From the NCBI GenBank assembly GCA_022494885.1, contig JAGVSM010002417.1, positions 62,001-126,000 on the forward strand: 64,000 nucleotides of DNA, written 5' to 3'. Below are positions 34,346 through 44,800 of the stretch, piece by piece (position 1 is the stretch's first letter; each line of letters opens with the position of its first letter). The DNA comes from Micrasema longulum. Lineage: Eukaryota; Arthropoda; Insecta; Trichoptera; Brachycentridae. The notes under the pieces were generated by a model, which searched no databases, had not been told where the DNA came from, and saw only the letters and a program-made list of their open reading frames with translations. A program made the position numbers and the translations under genes.

Positions 34346-34566
34346 CGACTTCTATATTCCCTTCTCAAAAATGTTTTTCCTCTCTGATACAATAAATTTA
34401 AATTAAAAAAAACTATTACATTAGTAAACTTATTTGTTTGAAAAAATTGTGTATTCGGTAATCAAAATACTTAAAAAATCAATAATTAAGACACTGGAAC
34501 ATGACACTGGATAAGGTATAAGTTTTTATTACACAGTGCCATTGTACATATTTTTAAACGTGAAAT

Positions 34567-35380
34567 AAGGTACTTTATTAATTTATTATATATATATATA
34601 CGGCCTAAGCCAATTACAACAGTTACATGGAGAAACATAAATGCAAGAAACTGAACAAAAAGAACATCATAAAATTATGTAGCAAAGACAAACAAAGGCA
34701 AAACAATAATGGTATACAATATATTCATTAAAACGAAAGAAATGAGACTTCGAGCTCAACCATGCCAATCCAACTTCATCCCACACTGTTTAATCGCGAA
34801 GAGATCTACGAAAAGCCGGAAGATCTATCACAAAGAATTCCAAGTCGTGTAATGAATTGACTAATCTACACATTCTGGACATTGGGGCATAGAAACAAAA
34901 GATGCTCTTAGAAGATTTAATAAATAGCAGATTTTTACTTACTTCCACGTACACGGTTGGGAACATGAAAAGAAATTGATTGCAACAGAGATTAGACATC
35001 ACTTATAGCATTAAGTGTTTTGAAAATGCATATAAGGTCCATCTCAGTTCTACGTCTCTCCAATGAAGACAGATTAAGACTCCTTTGTAATCCGAGCAAC
35101 CATGCCACTTTTCTTAGAAACGGTGTTGGACAGACTCGATATGGTCAATATGAGTCCTGTAGAATGGAGACCAAATAGGAGAAGCGTATTCTAGATGGGG
35201 TCGAACTATTGAGCAATAAAGAGTTTTGATGGTATTAATATTTTTGAAGTCCGTCGTCATTCTATTGATAAAACCGAGAAGTTTGAGAGATTTGTTTACA
35301 ATATTATCAATGTGTTCACGATAGGAGAGTTTACTATCTAAAGTAATGCCAAGATCCTTTATTGACGAAACCATTGAAAT
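34567..35380 (-). pseudogene. Jockey-like LINE 3' portion, frameshifted
   Basis: The 86-codon frame at 35,114-35,374 reads SSIKDLGITLDSKLSYREHI, LLGFINRMTTDFKN and VRPHLEYASPIWSPFYRTHI. These are the classic LINE segments after the YxDD palm (LG...D, L..P.LEY....W.P). A frameshift near 35,118 breaks the link to RFLRKVAWLLG in the next frame. The last coding bases and a 3' UTR matching 21,040-21,352 follow, ending in (TA)n at about 34,570-34,595. Truncated at the 5' side and non-functional. Confidence 0.85.
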
Positions 35381-35399
35381 GTTTAAAAATTGATAACGA

Positions 35400-36055
35400 A
35401 AGGGTCATCATGTTTTATTTTTAGTGCTGCTGTTTTATGTGTAAAGATTTATCATAAAAGAAAGCGTTTTCCCCCTATTACTGAAGATATAAAAAAAATA
35501 TGTTTCATTTTAAATCGTCTATTTTTAATTTAAAATAAGGAACTATGTATGTTTCGAAATTGCTCAGTGAAAGTTATATGCCACAAATAAAACCGACGGA
35601 AATCAGAAATTGCTTCAAAATCGATTAGCTTCCTGTAATTTTTTTTTAATGTTCTGTAGATTGCCAAATGACAGGCGCAATTAGAATACACAAAAACGTG
35701 AAATGGTTTCTCATATGAGAAAATGCGGCATCTGTTAACTAAGTTCTTTAACTAATTTTGAAATATTCTATAAAACCTCAGAGTAATATTTTTTTAGTAC
35801 CTGCGACCTGTCGTATTGCTGTAATCTGTAGCTTACTTCGCGGTCAATAATCATTGGATGGTTTTTCTCCGTATGGGCAACTTTATTAGGTTATTATTCT
35901 AAGTTTTAAGCTCTATACGAATTGCTAAATTGTTATAAAAGTTTTGAATTATCTTTTGTATGTTATTTAAACTATTATGGGGAAAGATATTTAATTTTAA
36001 GATTTAAACTATGAGTAATACTCAATTAATATTTTATATTATGCGAAAATGATTA
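35400..36055. other. No recognised feature
   Basis: AT-rich, nothing supported. Confidence 0.4.
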
Positions 36056-36059
36056 AAGA

Positions 36060-36470
36060 TATATTAATAACAGGTATGAAGAACATTTTATAAAAGGGAA
36101 TATGGATGTCCAGGAACTAACGGAGCTTGCGACATGTCATTGCCTGGTTTAAGTGGCCACTTTACCTGCTTTGCAACATTCACCATTCTGCTTATCTTTT
36201 AAAATCTAAATACCTTAAAAAGCTGAAACCTTTATTGATCCGGATGAGATTTTGATCGAATTATTTCACGCACAAACTAGGCAAAGCCTGAAAACACTTT
36301 TTATTGTTTATACTTCTTCTTAGACCAGCTGGTTTTATCAAATCATGAGTTTGTTCAAATTTTTGTAGACTAGAACTGGATTCAACCCTTTTTGGATTTA
36401 ATTCTATAAACATATTACAATAATGATGAAGAAGACTGGCCAAAAGAATAGTTGGTCAAATTTTGTACTA
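36060..36470 (-). repeat. LINE-associated repeat, second copy at 58.7-59.1 kb
   Basis: Colinear with 58,735-59,100: GCCTGGTTTAAGTGGCCACT, AGCTGAAACCTTTATTGATC, GAATTATTTCACGCACAAAC, GTTCAAATTTTTGTAGACTA. It has no long open frame. The shared word TCAAATTTTTGTAGACTAGAA next to LINE coding at 36.7 kb suggests origin from a LINE. Confidence 0.65.
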
Positions 36471-36479
36471 AAAAGCAAA

Positions 36480-37015
36480 ACATATATTTATTTATTCATT
36501 AACGGACAGTGTCCATTTATACAATTTATAGGGTTTAAATATTGCAATAAAAGAATAGTTAAAAATAGTTAAAAACATATTCAAAAAAGAAAAGAAGCAT
36601 TCACAAACATAAGGATCATCAAGACAATATCTGAATTATTTATTAAGTGCTTGTTTAAATCGCTGTTAACTTAAATAAAAAAGTCCAGATATTTTCTTGA
36701 GTTAACAATACGACAAAAACGGGTCATTGGAGAATTAAGTCTATAGTTGTGTCTAGAGTATATGCTGATCGATGAACAATACTTTATTGTTTCTTAACCC
36801 ACGAGTCGGAATATTGAATTTTACTTGTCCAGTAATGATGGAACATCGATTATACCATTTAGTTTGCCTATTAGTTCTACATTTTTGTAGACTAGAAATA
36901 TTTAAAATTGACTCTAAATCAGCATAATAATAATTACCTCTCTCTAGTCCGAGCATTTACGCTACTTTTTAAAGCAAGCGATGTTGGACTGATTTAATGT
37001 GATTTATGCAATTGA
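36480..37015 (-). pseudogene. Jockey-like LINE 3' end
   Basis: The 3' tail is at 36,484 (ATTTATTTATTCATT on plus). The coding remnant at 36,753-36,956 reads LERGNYYYADLESILNISSL and later VKFNIPTRGLRNN, parallel to the 26.9-kb LINE (ETTLNISSLQ, KLNIPTRNLR). It is internally deleted and frameshifted compared with that copy. HIKSVQHR-like codons upstream mark the 5' limit near 37,010. Confidence 0.75.
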
Positions 37016-37129
37016 CATAGAATGTAATTTTTGCGATTGAATTTTAAAAGATAAATATATGATAAGATAAATATAAATATATGAAAAAACACAATAAATA
37101 AAAAATACCAGCTGTTTTTTAATGGTGAG

Positions 37130-37520
37130 ATTAAGTATGCTAAAATAAACTAAAATAATAGTACATTTTGTTATATATATCAAAGAATGAGGAATTTAGA
37201 ATCAGGTAATGAGCTTGGAAAGAAAGAGAAAGAGAGACCTAGGAAAAAAAATATATAAACATGTATTTTAAAAAACAATAAAATAAAGGGAGGTCAGGTT
37301 TCTAAGGATATGTAGTAATGTTTCAGGCGTTTCTTAAAGGTGGCTAGAGAAGGTGCATTTTTTATATGAAAAGGCTTACAGGGCTTATTACCTGTCATTA
37401 GCTGGTTTAAGTGGCCACACCATACAAATATAGGCAAATCTGTGAATATTAGACAGTGTGTGAAGTGGCCACGTAAACCAGCCATTGACAGGTCATAAGC
37501 CCTGTAAATGCCTAAACTTC
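37130..37520 (-). pseudogene. LINE C-terminal tip and 3' UTR
   Basis: The minus frame at 37,294-37,485 ends KPFHIKNAPSLATFKKRLK then HYYISLET, a typical LINE C-terminus (P.L..FK..LK). Downstream sequence to about 37,135 is 3' UTR. The unit AGCTGGTTTAAGTGGCCAC occurs within the frame and again inverted at 37,460, next to the 34-kb and 36-kb repeat words. Confidence 0.7.
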
Positions 37521-37529
37521 TCTATTCCC

Positions 37530-39075
37530 TTCTGTTAGGTGTTTTTCATATCTGTTGTAATGTACCAATAACTCCCAAGGGGGTCGAATCCAGTTACTAT
37601 CTAGTACTCAAAATATTGTTAAATAAATAAATTTCTAAATCAAAAAACTGTTCTTCTAAAAAGTAATTCTAAGGTGCTTATCAGTTTAAATTAGCAGATA
37701 ACGCTTTTATTATTTCCATTTAGCACTTTATATACTAAAAATAGATTTGTGTGGTTTTATTATCGGTATTTATATCAATAATTGATTTTCCATGAATAAA
37801 AAAACATGTTTGAAAAAATGCATATTTTATTATCTTTATTACAGACATGCACAAAAATAATACTGAGATCCAATACTTAGAATAAATTTTGTATTAATTT
37901 TAATACAGAAAATATATTTTTAATATTTTATGTTATGTTATAAAAATGTAGCCTAATCAATATATAATTATAATTATTTCTTAAATTATTTTAATGGATG
38001 GAAATACAATTAACCTTGAAACCATGGTCACCCTATAATCTAAGCTACCCACATTTAGTTTGAGAATTTAAACAATATATCTCAATATAAAATCAAAATA
38101 ATATTCTCCCGTTGCAATATTTATAATCAGCAGTAACTAAACTTCTTAAGTCAATGATATATTTTACGTACATGTAAAAAATATATTTTAAAACTATGCA
38201 TAGAATATAACAGTGCATATACAGGGTGACTGGAACTGAACCCGCCATAGCAAATTTGTATATAGAGGAGGTCGATTGCCAATTTTTTGACCTTACTTTC
38301 GTTGGCTAAAATTTTATAGTTTGGGAGATATGTAAATTTTTATACTTTATTGAGATTTTTCAAAAATTTGACTTTCAAGCATTCAGAACTTTTTTTTTTT
38401 TCATTATTTTGGTATTTTCGTAGTATTTATTGGTAGTCATTAACATTTTTGATAAAAATACGTCGGAACTTCCCTCAAACAAGGGTTAAAAAATAAGATA
38501 TTACGCTTCTCAGATTTATTTGATTCACTACACTTTTGGCTTCACGCTTGCCTTTTTTTCTGGAAATATTGATTTTTAAAAAGGTAAAATAAAATAAGCA
38601 TTATTTGTGGTATTGTAATAACCGCCGATGCTTCATCGATCATTCATAGTCAAACAACCTTAAAAACTGCAATGACTAACCAGTCTATTTCAAAAATTAC
38701 AAATTTAAAATCAACATTTAAAAGCACAACATGATGACTCGTTTTGTAAACTGTGAAACTGCCCGTTACCTGTCATGACATCGAAAACATCTAAGTACTG
38801 CGCATGCTTACGCGGATTTTTTATCTCTGAAACTGCCCGGTGTAAAATAGCAAATAAAATGGCCAAAGGTCTTGTACTATTTTCTGGGTAATACCAATTT
38901 TAGATTGATAATTATTTTTGCGTCTTATTGTGATCGAAAATGATATTTACTTTTAGTTTCAATGACTTAAAAACCTCCATTGTTCATACCAACTTTTGAT
39001 AAAATAGCTGTGTTCAACCAAGAACCGACTAATTTTTCTGTTTTTTTTAAGATTTTAAAAATATTATGTTTTGAT
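37530..39075. other. No supported gene
   Basis: AT-rich. At 38,221 the word ACAGGGTGACTGGAACTGAA begins a segment of a kind seen in invertebrate interspersed repeats, without a second copy here. AACTGCCCG occurs twice (38,758 and 38,830). Confidence 0.3.
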
Positions 39076-39079
39076 CTGC

Positions 39080-39885
39080 AATTCTTGATAACAAAAGTCA
39101 ACGATGTATGCAATAAAAGCGATTTGTTTATGAACGTTGATGAATCAAAAGTGATGGTTTTCGAAAGGGATGAAAATATAACTAAATGTGAGATCAGTGT
39201 GAACGGAGATGTTCTGAATCAGACAAAAGAATTTGTGTAACTGGGAAGTATGTTTACTAGGGACGGAAAGGCCGAGAAAGATATTGAAAGGAGAGCGAGT
39301 GCCGGGAACAGGGTGAACGGTGCACTGAAATCTACTTTGGCAAACAGATGTTTATCGCAGGAGGCTAAACTAGCAGTTCACAACGGAGTTCTATTGCCAA
39401 CTCTAATGTATAGGAACGAAGTATGGAATTGGTAAAATGATGATGAAAGTAGGCTGAATGCTGTCGAAATGTGATCCCTCGGGCAAATGTGTGGTAAAAC
39501 GATGTATGATAGGTGCACAAATGTCGAGATCCGTGAAGTGTGTAAGGCTGACACATGCATTATCGACAGAATGAAGAAAGGGGTGCTGCGTTGGATGTAG
39601 AGCGAATGGACAGCGAAAGAACGGCTAAAAGGATCTACGATGCAAATGTTGATGGATGCAGAAAACGAGGAAGACCGAGAAAGACATGGCACGATCAAGT
39701 CCATCAAATACTTGAAGATGAACATGTCAAAAGTTGGAATAATCGGCGTGCGTACATGAGAAGATGTATGAATGTAGAGGAAGCGAGGTCTGTATGCCAA
39801 GATAGAGTGTTATGGCGTTCTATCCTCTCTGCCTACCCCTACGGAGAAATGGCGTGATGGTTTGTTTGTTTGATTGATTTGTGAA
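39080..39885 (+). pseudogene. RTE-like LINE, C-terminal 260 codons, broken
   Basis: The frame reads DLFMNVDESKVMVF, then LGSMFTRDGKAEKDIERRAS, GNRVNGALKST, LAVHNGVLLPTLMY, CGKTMYDRCTNVEIREV, RMDSERTAKRIYDANVDG, RGRPRKTWHDQVHQIL and ends VLWRSILSAYPYGEMA. These are the conserved C-terminal stretches of RTE-like endonuclease/reverse transcriptases. There are in-frame stops at 39,238, 39,433 and 39,475. A 7-base deletion near 39,594 (compared with the 42.9-kb copy) shifts the frame. A (TTTG)n-like tail at 39,860-39,885 marks the 3' end. Confidence 0.85.
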
Positions 39886-40199
39886 CATAATATTTATATA
39901 TTCAAAAGTACAAAAATACATGGACTTATTGCTTTAAGCAATATCTTCAAGCCAACCAAAAAACATACTGGACAAATAAATAATTGGTCAAAATTTGCAC
40001 TTTAAAAACAAATAAAAAAACATCAAAAATATGTTTATTCACACATAATATTAATTTCAAATAACAGCTGTTTTCAAGTGGGGAGATAAAGCCTGCACAT
40101 TTAAACTTAAATAATAAGAATACTTAAATTATTCACATTAAATGATGAAGAATGTGGGATCAGCTAATAAGTTTGGAAGGAACAAGAATAGAATCCAGG

Positions 40200-40440
40200 A
40201 AAGAGAAGGAATATTTTTTTTTAAATATTAAGGGAGTTTAGGGTTTTGAGGATACATAATAATGTTTCAGGTCTTGTTAAAAGTGGCCAAGGTAGGTGAA
40301 TTGTTTGCATGAAAAAGTAGCCCATCCCAAAGTCTGGGACCTCGAACAGAAAAATAATTGCTGAAGAGTGATGTGCTCGAGGAATGGAAATTGTTATCTC
40401 CTAAGAATAGCGAAGTCATAGACCATAATAAACATTATAT
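40200..40440 (-). pseudogene. CR1-like LINE C-terminus
   Basis: On minus the codons read MTSLFLGDNNFHSSSTSLFS, NYFSVRGPRLWDGLLFH and NNSPTLATFNK, a clear LINE C-terminus (RGPRLWD, P.LATF). A stop follows in the last stretch. The 3' UTR probably extends to about 39,950. Confidence 0.75.
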
Positions 40441-40444
40441 TATT

Positions 40445-40798
40445 TAAATAATAAATAATTTTATAAATAAGTATAATACTTGCGTAAACATTAAAAAATA
40501 TAGGTAGGTACAATAAAAGCAATCTCTAAAATATTATAAATAAGTACAAATTACATTTTATATTTAGTGTTTTTACACAGTTTGTCGCTAATACCTAAGT
40601 ATGGTAACCATTTTTTTTGTCGATAAATCTTTGAAAACCTCGTCACTTATAAATTCACCATTGCGTTTCATGTGGAATTTTAAAAATCAATAATTAGACA
40701 CTTGGTACGAGTCTAAAAATGTCTATTAACGGTAGAAGTACTAATAGTAAATATGTCTAATCGTCGATTTTTTAAATATAAAAAATTATACATAACAA
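40445..40798. other. 3' flank of the helicase gene
   Basis: AT-rich intergenic DNA between a LINE remnant and the gene end. It would contain the end of the transcript if the proximal polyadenylation signal is skipped. Confidence 0.4.
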
Positions 40799-40804
40799 TT
40801 TATT
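40799..40804 (-). promoter_or_regulatory. Candidate polyadenylation signal AATAAA
   Basis: AATAAA on the minus strand lies 9 bases after the stop codon of the helicase gene. In such AT-rich DNA the hexamer is frequent, so usage is uncertain. Confidence 0.35.
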
Positions 40805-40813
40805 TAAATATGT

Positions 40814-41861
40814 TCACAAGTCGATACCAAATGAGTAAATTTGTATAAGATTATAGGTATCTATGGACTGTTTCACAACCTCGGGGCTAACTAGAATCAG
40901 TAAACAAGTGCATCTGGACGCCATGATGTAAATCTTCCTTCGATCTTCCGGATCTAGGCATTCGAAATCCTCCTGCTCGATAGCGATCACCACGACTTTG
41001 AACTCGAGCCCCTTCACGCGCAGCACCCACGGGACCAGGAATACGTTAGGATCACAGTCGCCCAAGAACTCTTCGACATTGGCGGTACTCATTGGTCGGT
41101 AACCATCGGTAACGTAGTACGAAGAGATCACGGGATTGATGTTTTCCGGCAAGTAAGCATTCGTCACGAAGAAAGGAATGACGCACAAATCATTCGGTTT
41201 TATACCCTTCGTTGAGCACAAATCAACTACAACTTTGATTGTCCCAAAGAACGTACGGCCTTGACCAGTATTTTTAATATCCGCTGGAATATCTACTTTA
41301 TCAGAATTGACCCAAAAAATGGGCGGTCCATTTATACTGTGGCCGATGTCCATTTTATGCAAGTAAAGATCGGCGAGTTGCGACGCAGCTGGGATCGGAT
41401 TCCGGTAAAATTGGCTGAAAACTTTGAATATCGACCTGGTGTTTCTGATCACCTTTGATAAAACGATTTGAGGGTTTTTCAATATGATGGGAGAGTACTT
41501 TGGCAGAAACAAAGCTGCCTGATTGATGTCTACCAAGAACCACATTTCTCCATACACCCTCCTCGAAGCATTTTTGATCCCGCATCTATCGGCATCGAAA
41601 CAGTTGTACCCTGTAAAGTTAATCAGGTTAGATTCGTAAATTTCATCTGCTTCTGTGAGTCTGGATTTCTTAATGTTTTCAAATGTTTCGGTTATGATGT
41701 TTTCAGCTAAAGCGAGACAAATAGCTTCACATTCGTCCATAAATATGTGTCTGTACTTGCGAGCGTCGTTTTGAAGAAAACCCTCTTGGCTGATGAAAAA
41801 TCTACTGCTGTCCACGTACTGAGAAATATTGAGCTTTTTGAGTTTACTATGGAAATCAGCC
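40814..41861 (-). CDS. Helicase gene terminal exon with motifs II to VI
   Basis: Acceptor GTGATTTTTTCAG before 41,861; TGA stop at 40,816-40,814. Its 348 codons contain Walker B, motif III, the RN of motif IV, KGLEF of motif V and the arginine finger region of motif VI in the expected order and spacing for a UvrD/DUF2075-type core. Cysteine replaces the usual alanine after DE, and SRCTC replaces the more common TRAR, so it is a divergent family member. No internal stop or frameshift. Confidence 0.9.
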
Positions 41862-44800
41862 CTGAAAAAATCACACGTCTTAAGTTATAATTTGAATATA
41901 ATGTATGATATTTGGGATGTTTGTAGCACTAACTTTGCGGATCATTGTTAAATAAAATATTTATGATAAATAAAATAACTTTGTTTTATGAACCACTTTA
42001 TTTATTTATACAACCGACAAGTTTGGTTGTTAAATAACCCTGAAGAGGGCAAACGTGTGGTTGATAAATAGTTTTTTTTTTTTTTTTAATAATAAATACA
42101 ATGTTTTGAATAAATTATTTTATAAACAAATACATAGATATTAAAAAGAAAATACGTCTTAAATATGAATATGTTTTTTGATACTCAAACAAAAGGATAT
42201 TTATGAAATATCACATATTACATGGCAATTTTACGTTATTTACTGTTTTGGAGTTTATTTTGTAAAACCCTATATTGTAATTTTAATATTAAATCGAACA
42301 CTGATTTGAGTCAACTAATTTCTATTATCTAATTTCTTCACTTGAAATTAGTTGCCTCAAAGCAGTGTTTAATTTAATTTCATTTATTTAAACATCATAC
42401 ATTTTGCAAAAATAAACTAAAACTAAATCACCTCATACTCATAATGATTCATATGATGATATCGACGCGTTTCTCAACCCCTTTAGCCGGGTGTTCATTC
42501 AAACATCATCATTCCCTTTCCGCACCTAATGGTGCATAGGACACTGCATTAGTATATCAATCGCAGCGTATAAATCACAGAATATCATTTTAAAAGAGAT
42601 GTCAGCAGTATATAGGGACTCTTGTTTTGAAAAAAACATGATTTTTAAATAGTATAGTCTTTTCAGATATGGCAGAGTCAGTTGAAGACCACCTCCACCT
42701 TGAACGGCCTGTTAAAGCCACTTCATCAAACTTTGTTGAAATTGAAAAAGCTAAAAAAATTATAGACTTGGAAAAATGGGATGAAAGCAGGCTGCATGCT
42801 GTCGAAATGCGATCCTTCAGGCGAACGTGTGGTAAAACTATGTACGATAGATGAACAAATGTTGAGTTCCGTACCTTATGTAAGGCTGAGACAAGCATTA
42901 TCGACAAAATCAAGAAAGGAGCTCTGCGCTGGTTTGGACATGTAGAACGAATGGACACCGAAAGAACGGCTAAGAATATTAACAATGCTAATGTTGATGG
43001 ATGCAGAAATAGAGGTAGACCGAAAAAGACCTGGCATGACCAAATCCAACAAATATTTGAAGATGGACATGTCAAAAGTCGGAATAATCGGCGCGCGTGC
43101 ATGAGAAGATGTATGAATGTAGAAGAAGCGAGATCTAAATGCAAAAATAGAGTGATATGGCGTTCAATCCTCTCTGCCTACCCTTAAAAACGACGTGATG
43201 GTTTGCTGTTGTTGTTGTTGAAAATTTTATTACGGTTTGGAGAAAAAACAGCCAGCAAAAATAGTAGAAGTATCATGTTAATCTATTTTGAGAATCCTAC
43301 ATCGCCATCTTGGTATGTCAAAGGTCAGCGCAAGATGGGTGCTGAGAATGCTTTAAAAGCGACAGAGCGTTGATAGTTCCCGCGACTTTTTCGTCCTCTG
43401 CCTGCAGAGACAATAAGCATAATGTTTTCGATCAGATTGTTACGGAAGATAAAATGCGAGTTCATCGTTAGAGCCTGAATAGAATCAACAATTCATACAA
43501 TAGCATAAAAAGGGCTCACCGTCCCCTAAAAAGTTCATGGTATCTCAATCGGCTCGAAAAGTCACGGCTGCTGTTTTTGGAATATAGAAGGTATCCTGTT
43601 GATTGACTACACAGAAAATGATGTCACTATACGAAATCACATACGTCAATCTACTAGAGTAGTTATAAGAAGCTTTGAAGGATAAAACGCACGGAAAATT
43701 GACCAAATGTGTCCTGTTTCTCCAAGACAACGCGCCTGTGCACAAGATCAATATTACATTGACTGCTTCTACAAATATGGCTTCCAAATAATAAAACCAC
43801 CTTCCCTACAGTTCAGACCTAGCCCTGTCTGATTATATATTTTTTTTCTAAATTAAAAAAAATAAATTTACAACCGATGAAAATGTCGATTCGGGTTGTG
43901 GTCCCGTGGCTAGTGTCTCGGACTCGCTGCTCACAGGTCCGTGGTTCGAATCCCACTCTACCCCAACTTGATTCCCATTTTCTAATTTGTTGTACGACTC
44001 GTTAAAAAATAGCCCTCAAAATGAAATATTTGGGTAAATCATAAATTTAAAAAAAATAATAATAAATTTAAAAAATTCAGCAATTTCAGTCGATTATCAT
44101 GTCAATTTTTTGTTTTCAATGTTTATGAAGGTATAAAAAAAAACCAACAAAAAAATAAAAAAATAAAAAATGAAAATTTGAAATTTTAAGATATGAACAT
44201 GTTTATTTATTGAAAATAAAAATACCACCATCTTTCTATTTCCCCTTTCCACTTCATTTCGCGAATTTATGAACCTCATAGCTTCAAATTTTGTGCGTAT
44301 TGATTAAATGTCTCATTTTAAATTCACCTGATCCCAGGCCAGTAGCAGATGTAGAGGGCCCTGTTCCTCTCATTTAGGAGTCCGCACTGGTGAAGCTGCT
44401 GCAGCTTGTGCAGAACCAGGAGAGTTTTCCCCGTACCAGCTGCTCCGTGGACGATGGTAGGTGCTTCCAAGTTCAATGGCTTTCTGTACAAGAGGTTCAC
44501 TTGTTCCTGAGAGAGTAAGGCCAGCATCCCGCTGTGGATCTCGTTCACGAAGATTCCGCAACTCATTATAATGAACCTGAAAGAAAACACACTGTTTCGT
44601 TTGCTTTTAAAATATCAGCATCATAATGTCCTTCTCTAAACCGGATGCTGCGTTTGTGCAATAAATATAGGCGCATCTAAATTATCTGTTACATAAAAAT
44701 ATTGCAGTTATCATCAAAACCACCTTCTTATTATAAAAAAGCCTTTAATTGGTTTTTATGCTATTTATTATGTTGTATTTGATTGGTAAATAACCTATGT

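Larger units (their letters stand above)
41862..44327 (-). other. Intron of the helicase gene, loaded with transposon relics
   Basis: A 2,466-bp GT-AG intron holding a small hairpin, a SINE2 fragment, an RTE-like relic, a mariner relic and a SINE1. Confidence 0.8.

Noticed and set aside
42030..42065. A further hammerhead motif (CCTGAAGAGGGCAAACGTG)
   Set aside because: Stem II and the GAAA box are missing; only the CTGAAGA word remains, so it may be a collapsed copy or chance.
42602..43144. A 180-codon minus-strand open frame
   Set aside because: It is the antisense shadow of the RTE-like relic, whose plus strand carries recognisable reverse-transcriptase C-terminal motifs. The antisense at 39,378-39,800 is the same case.
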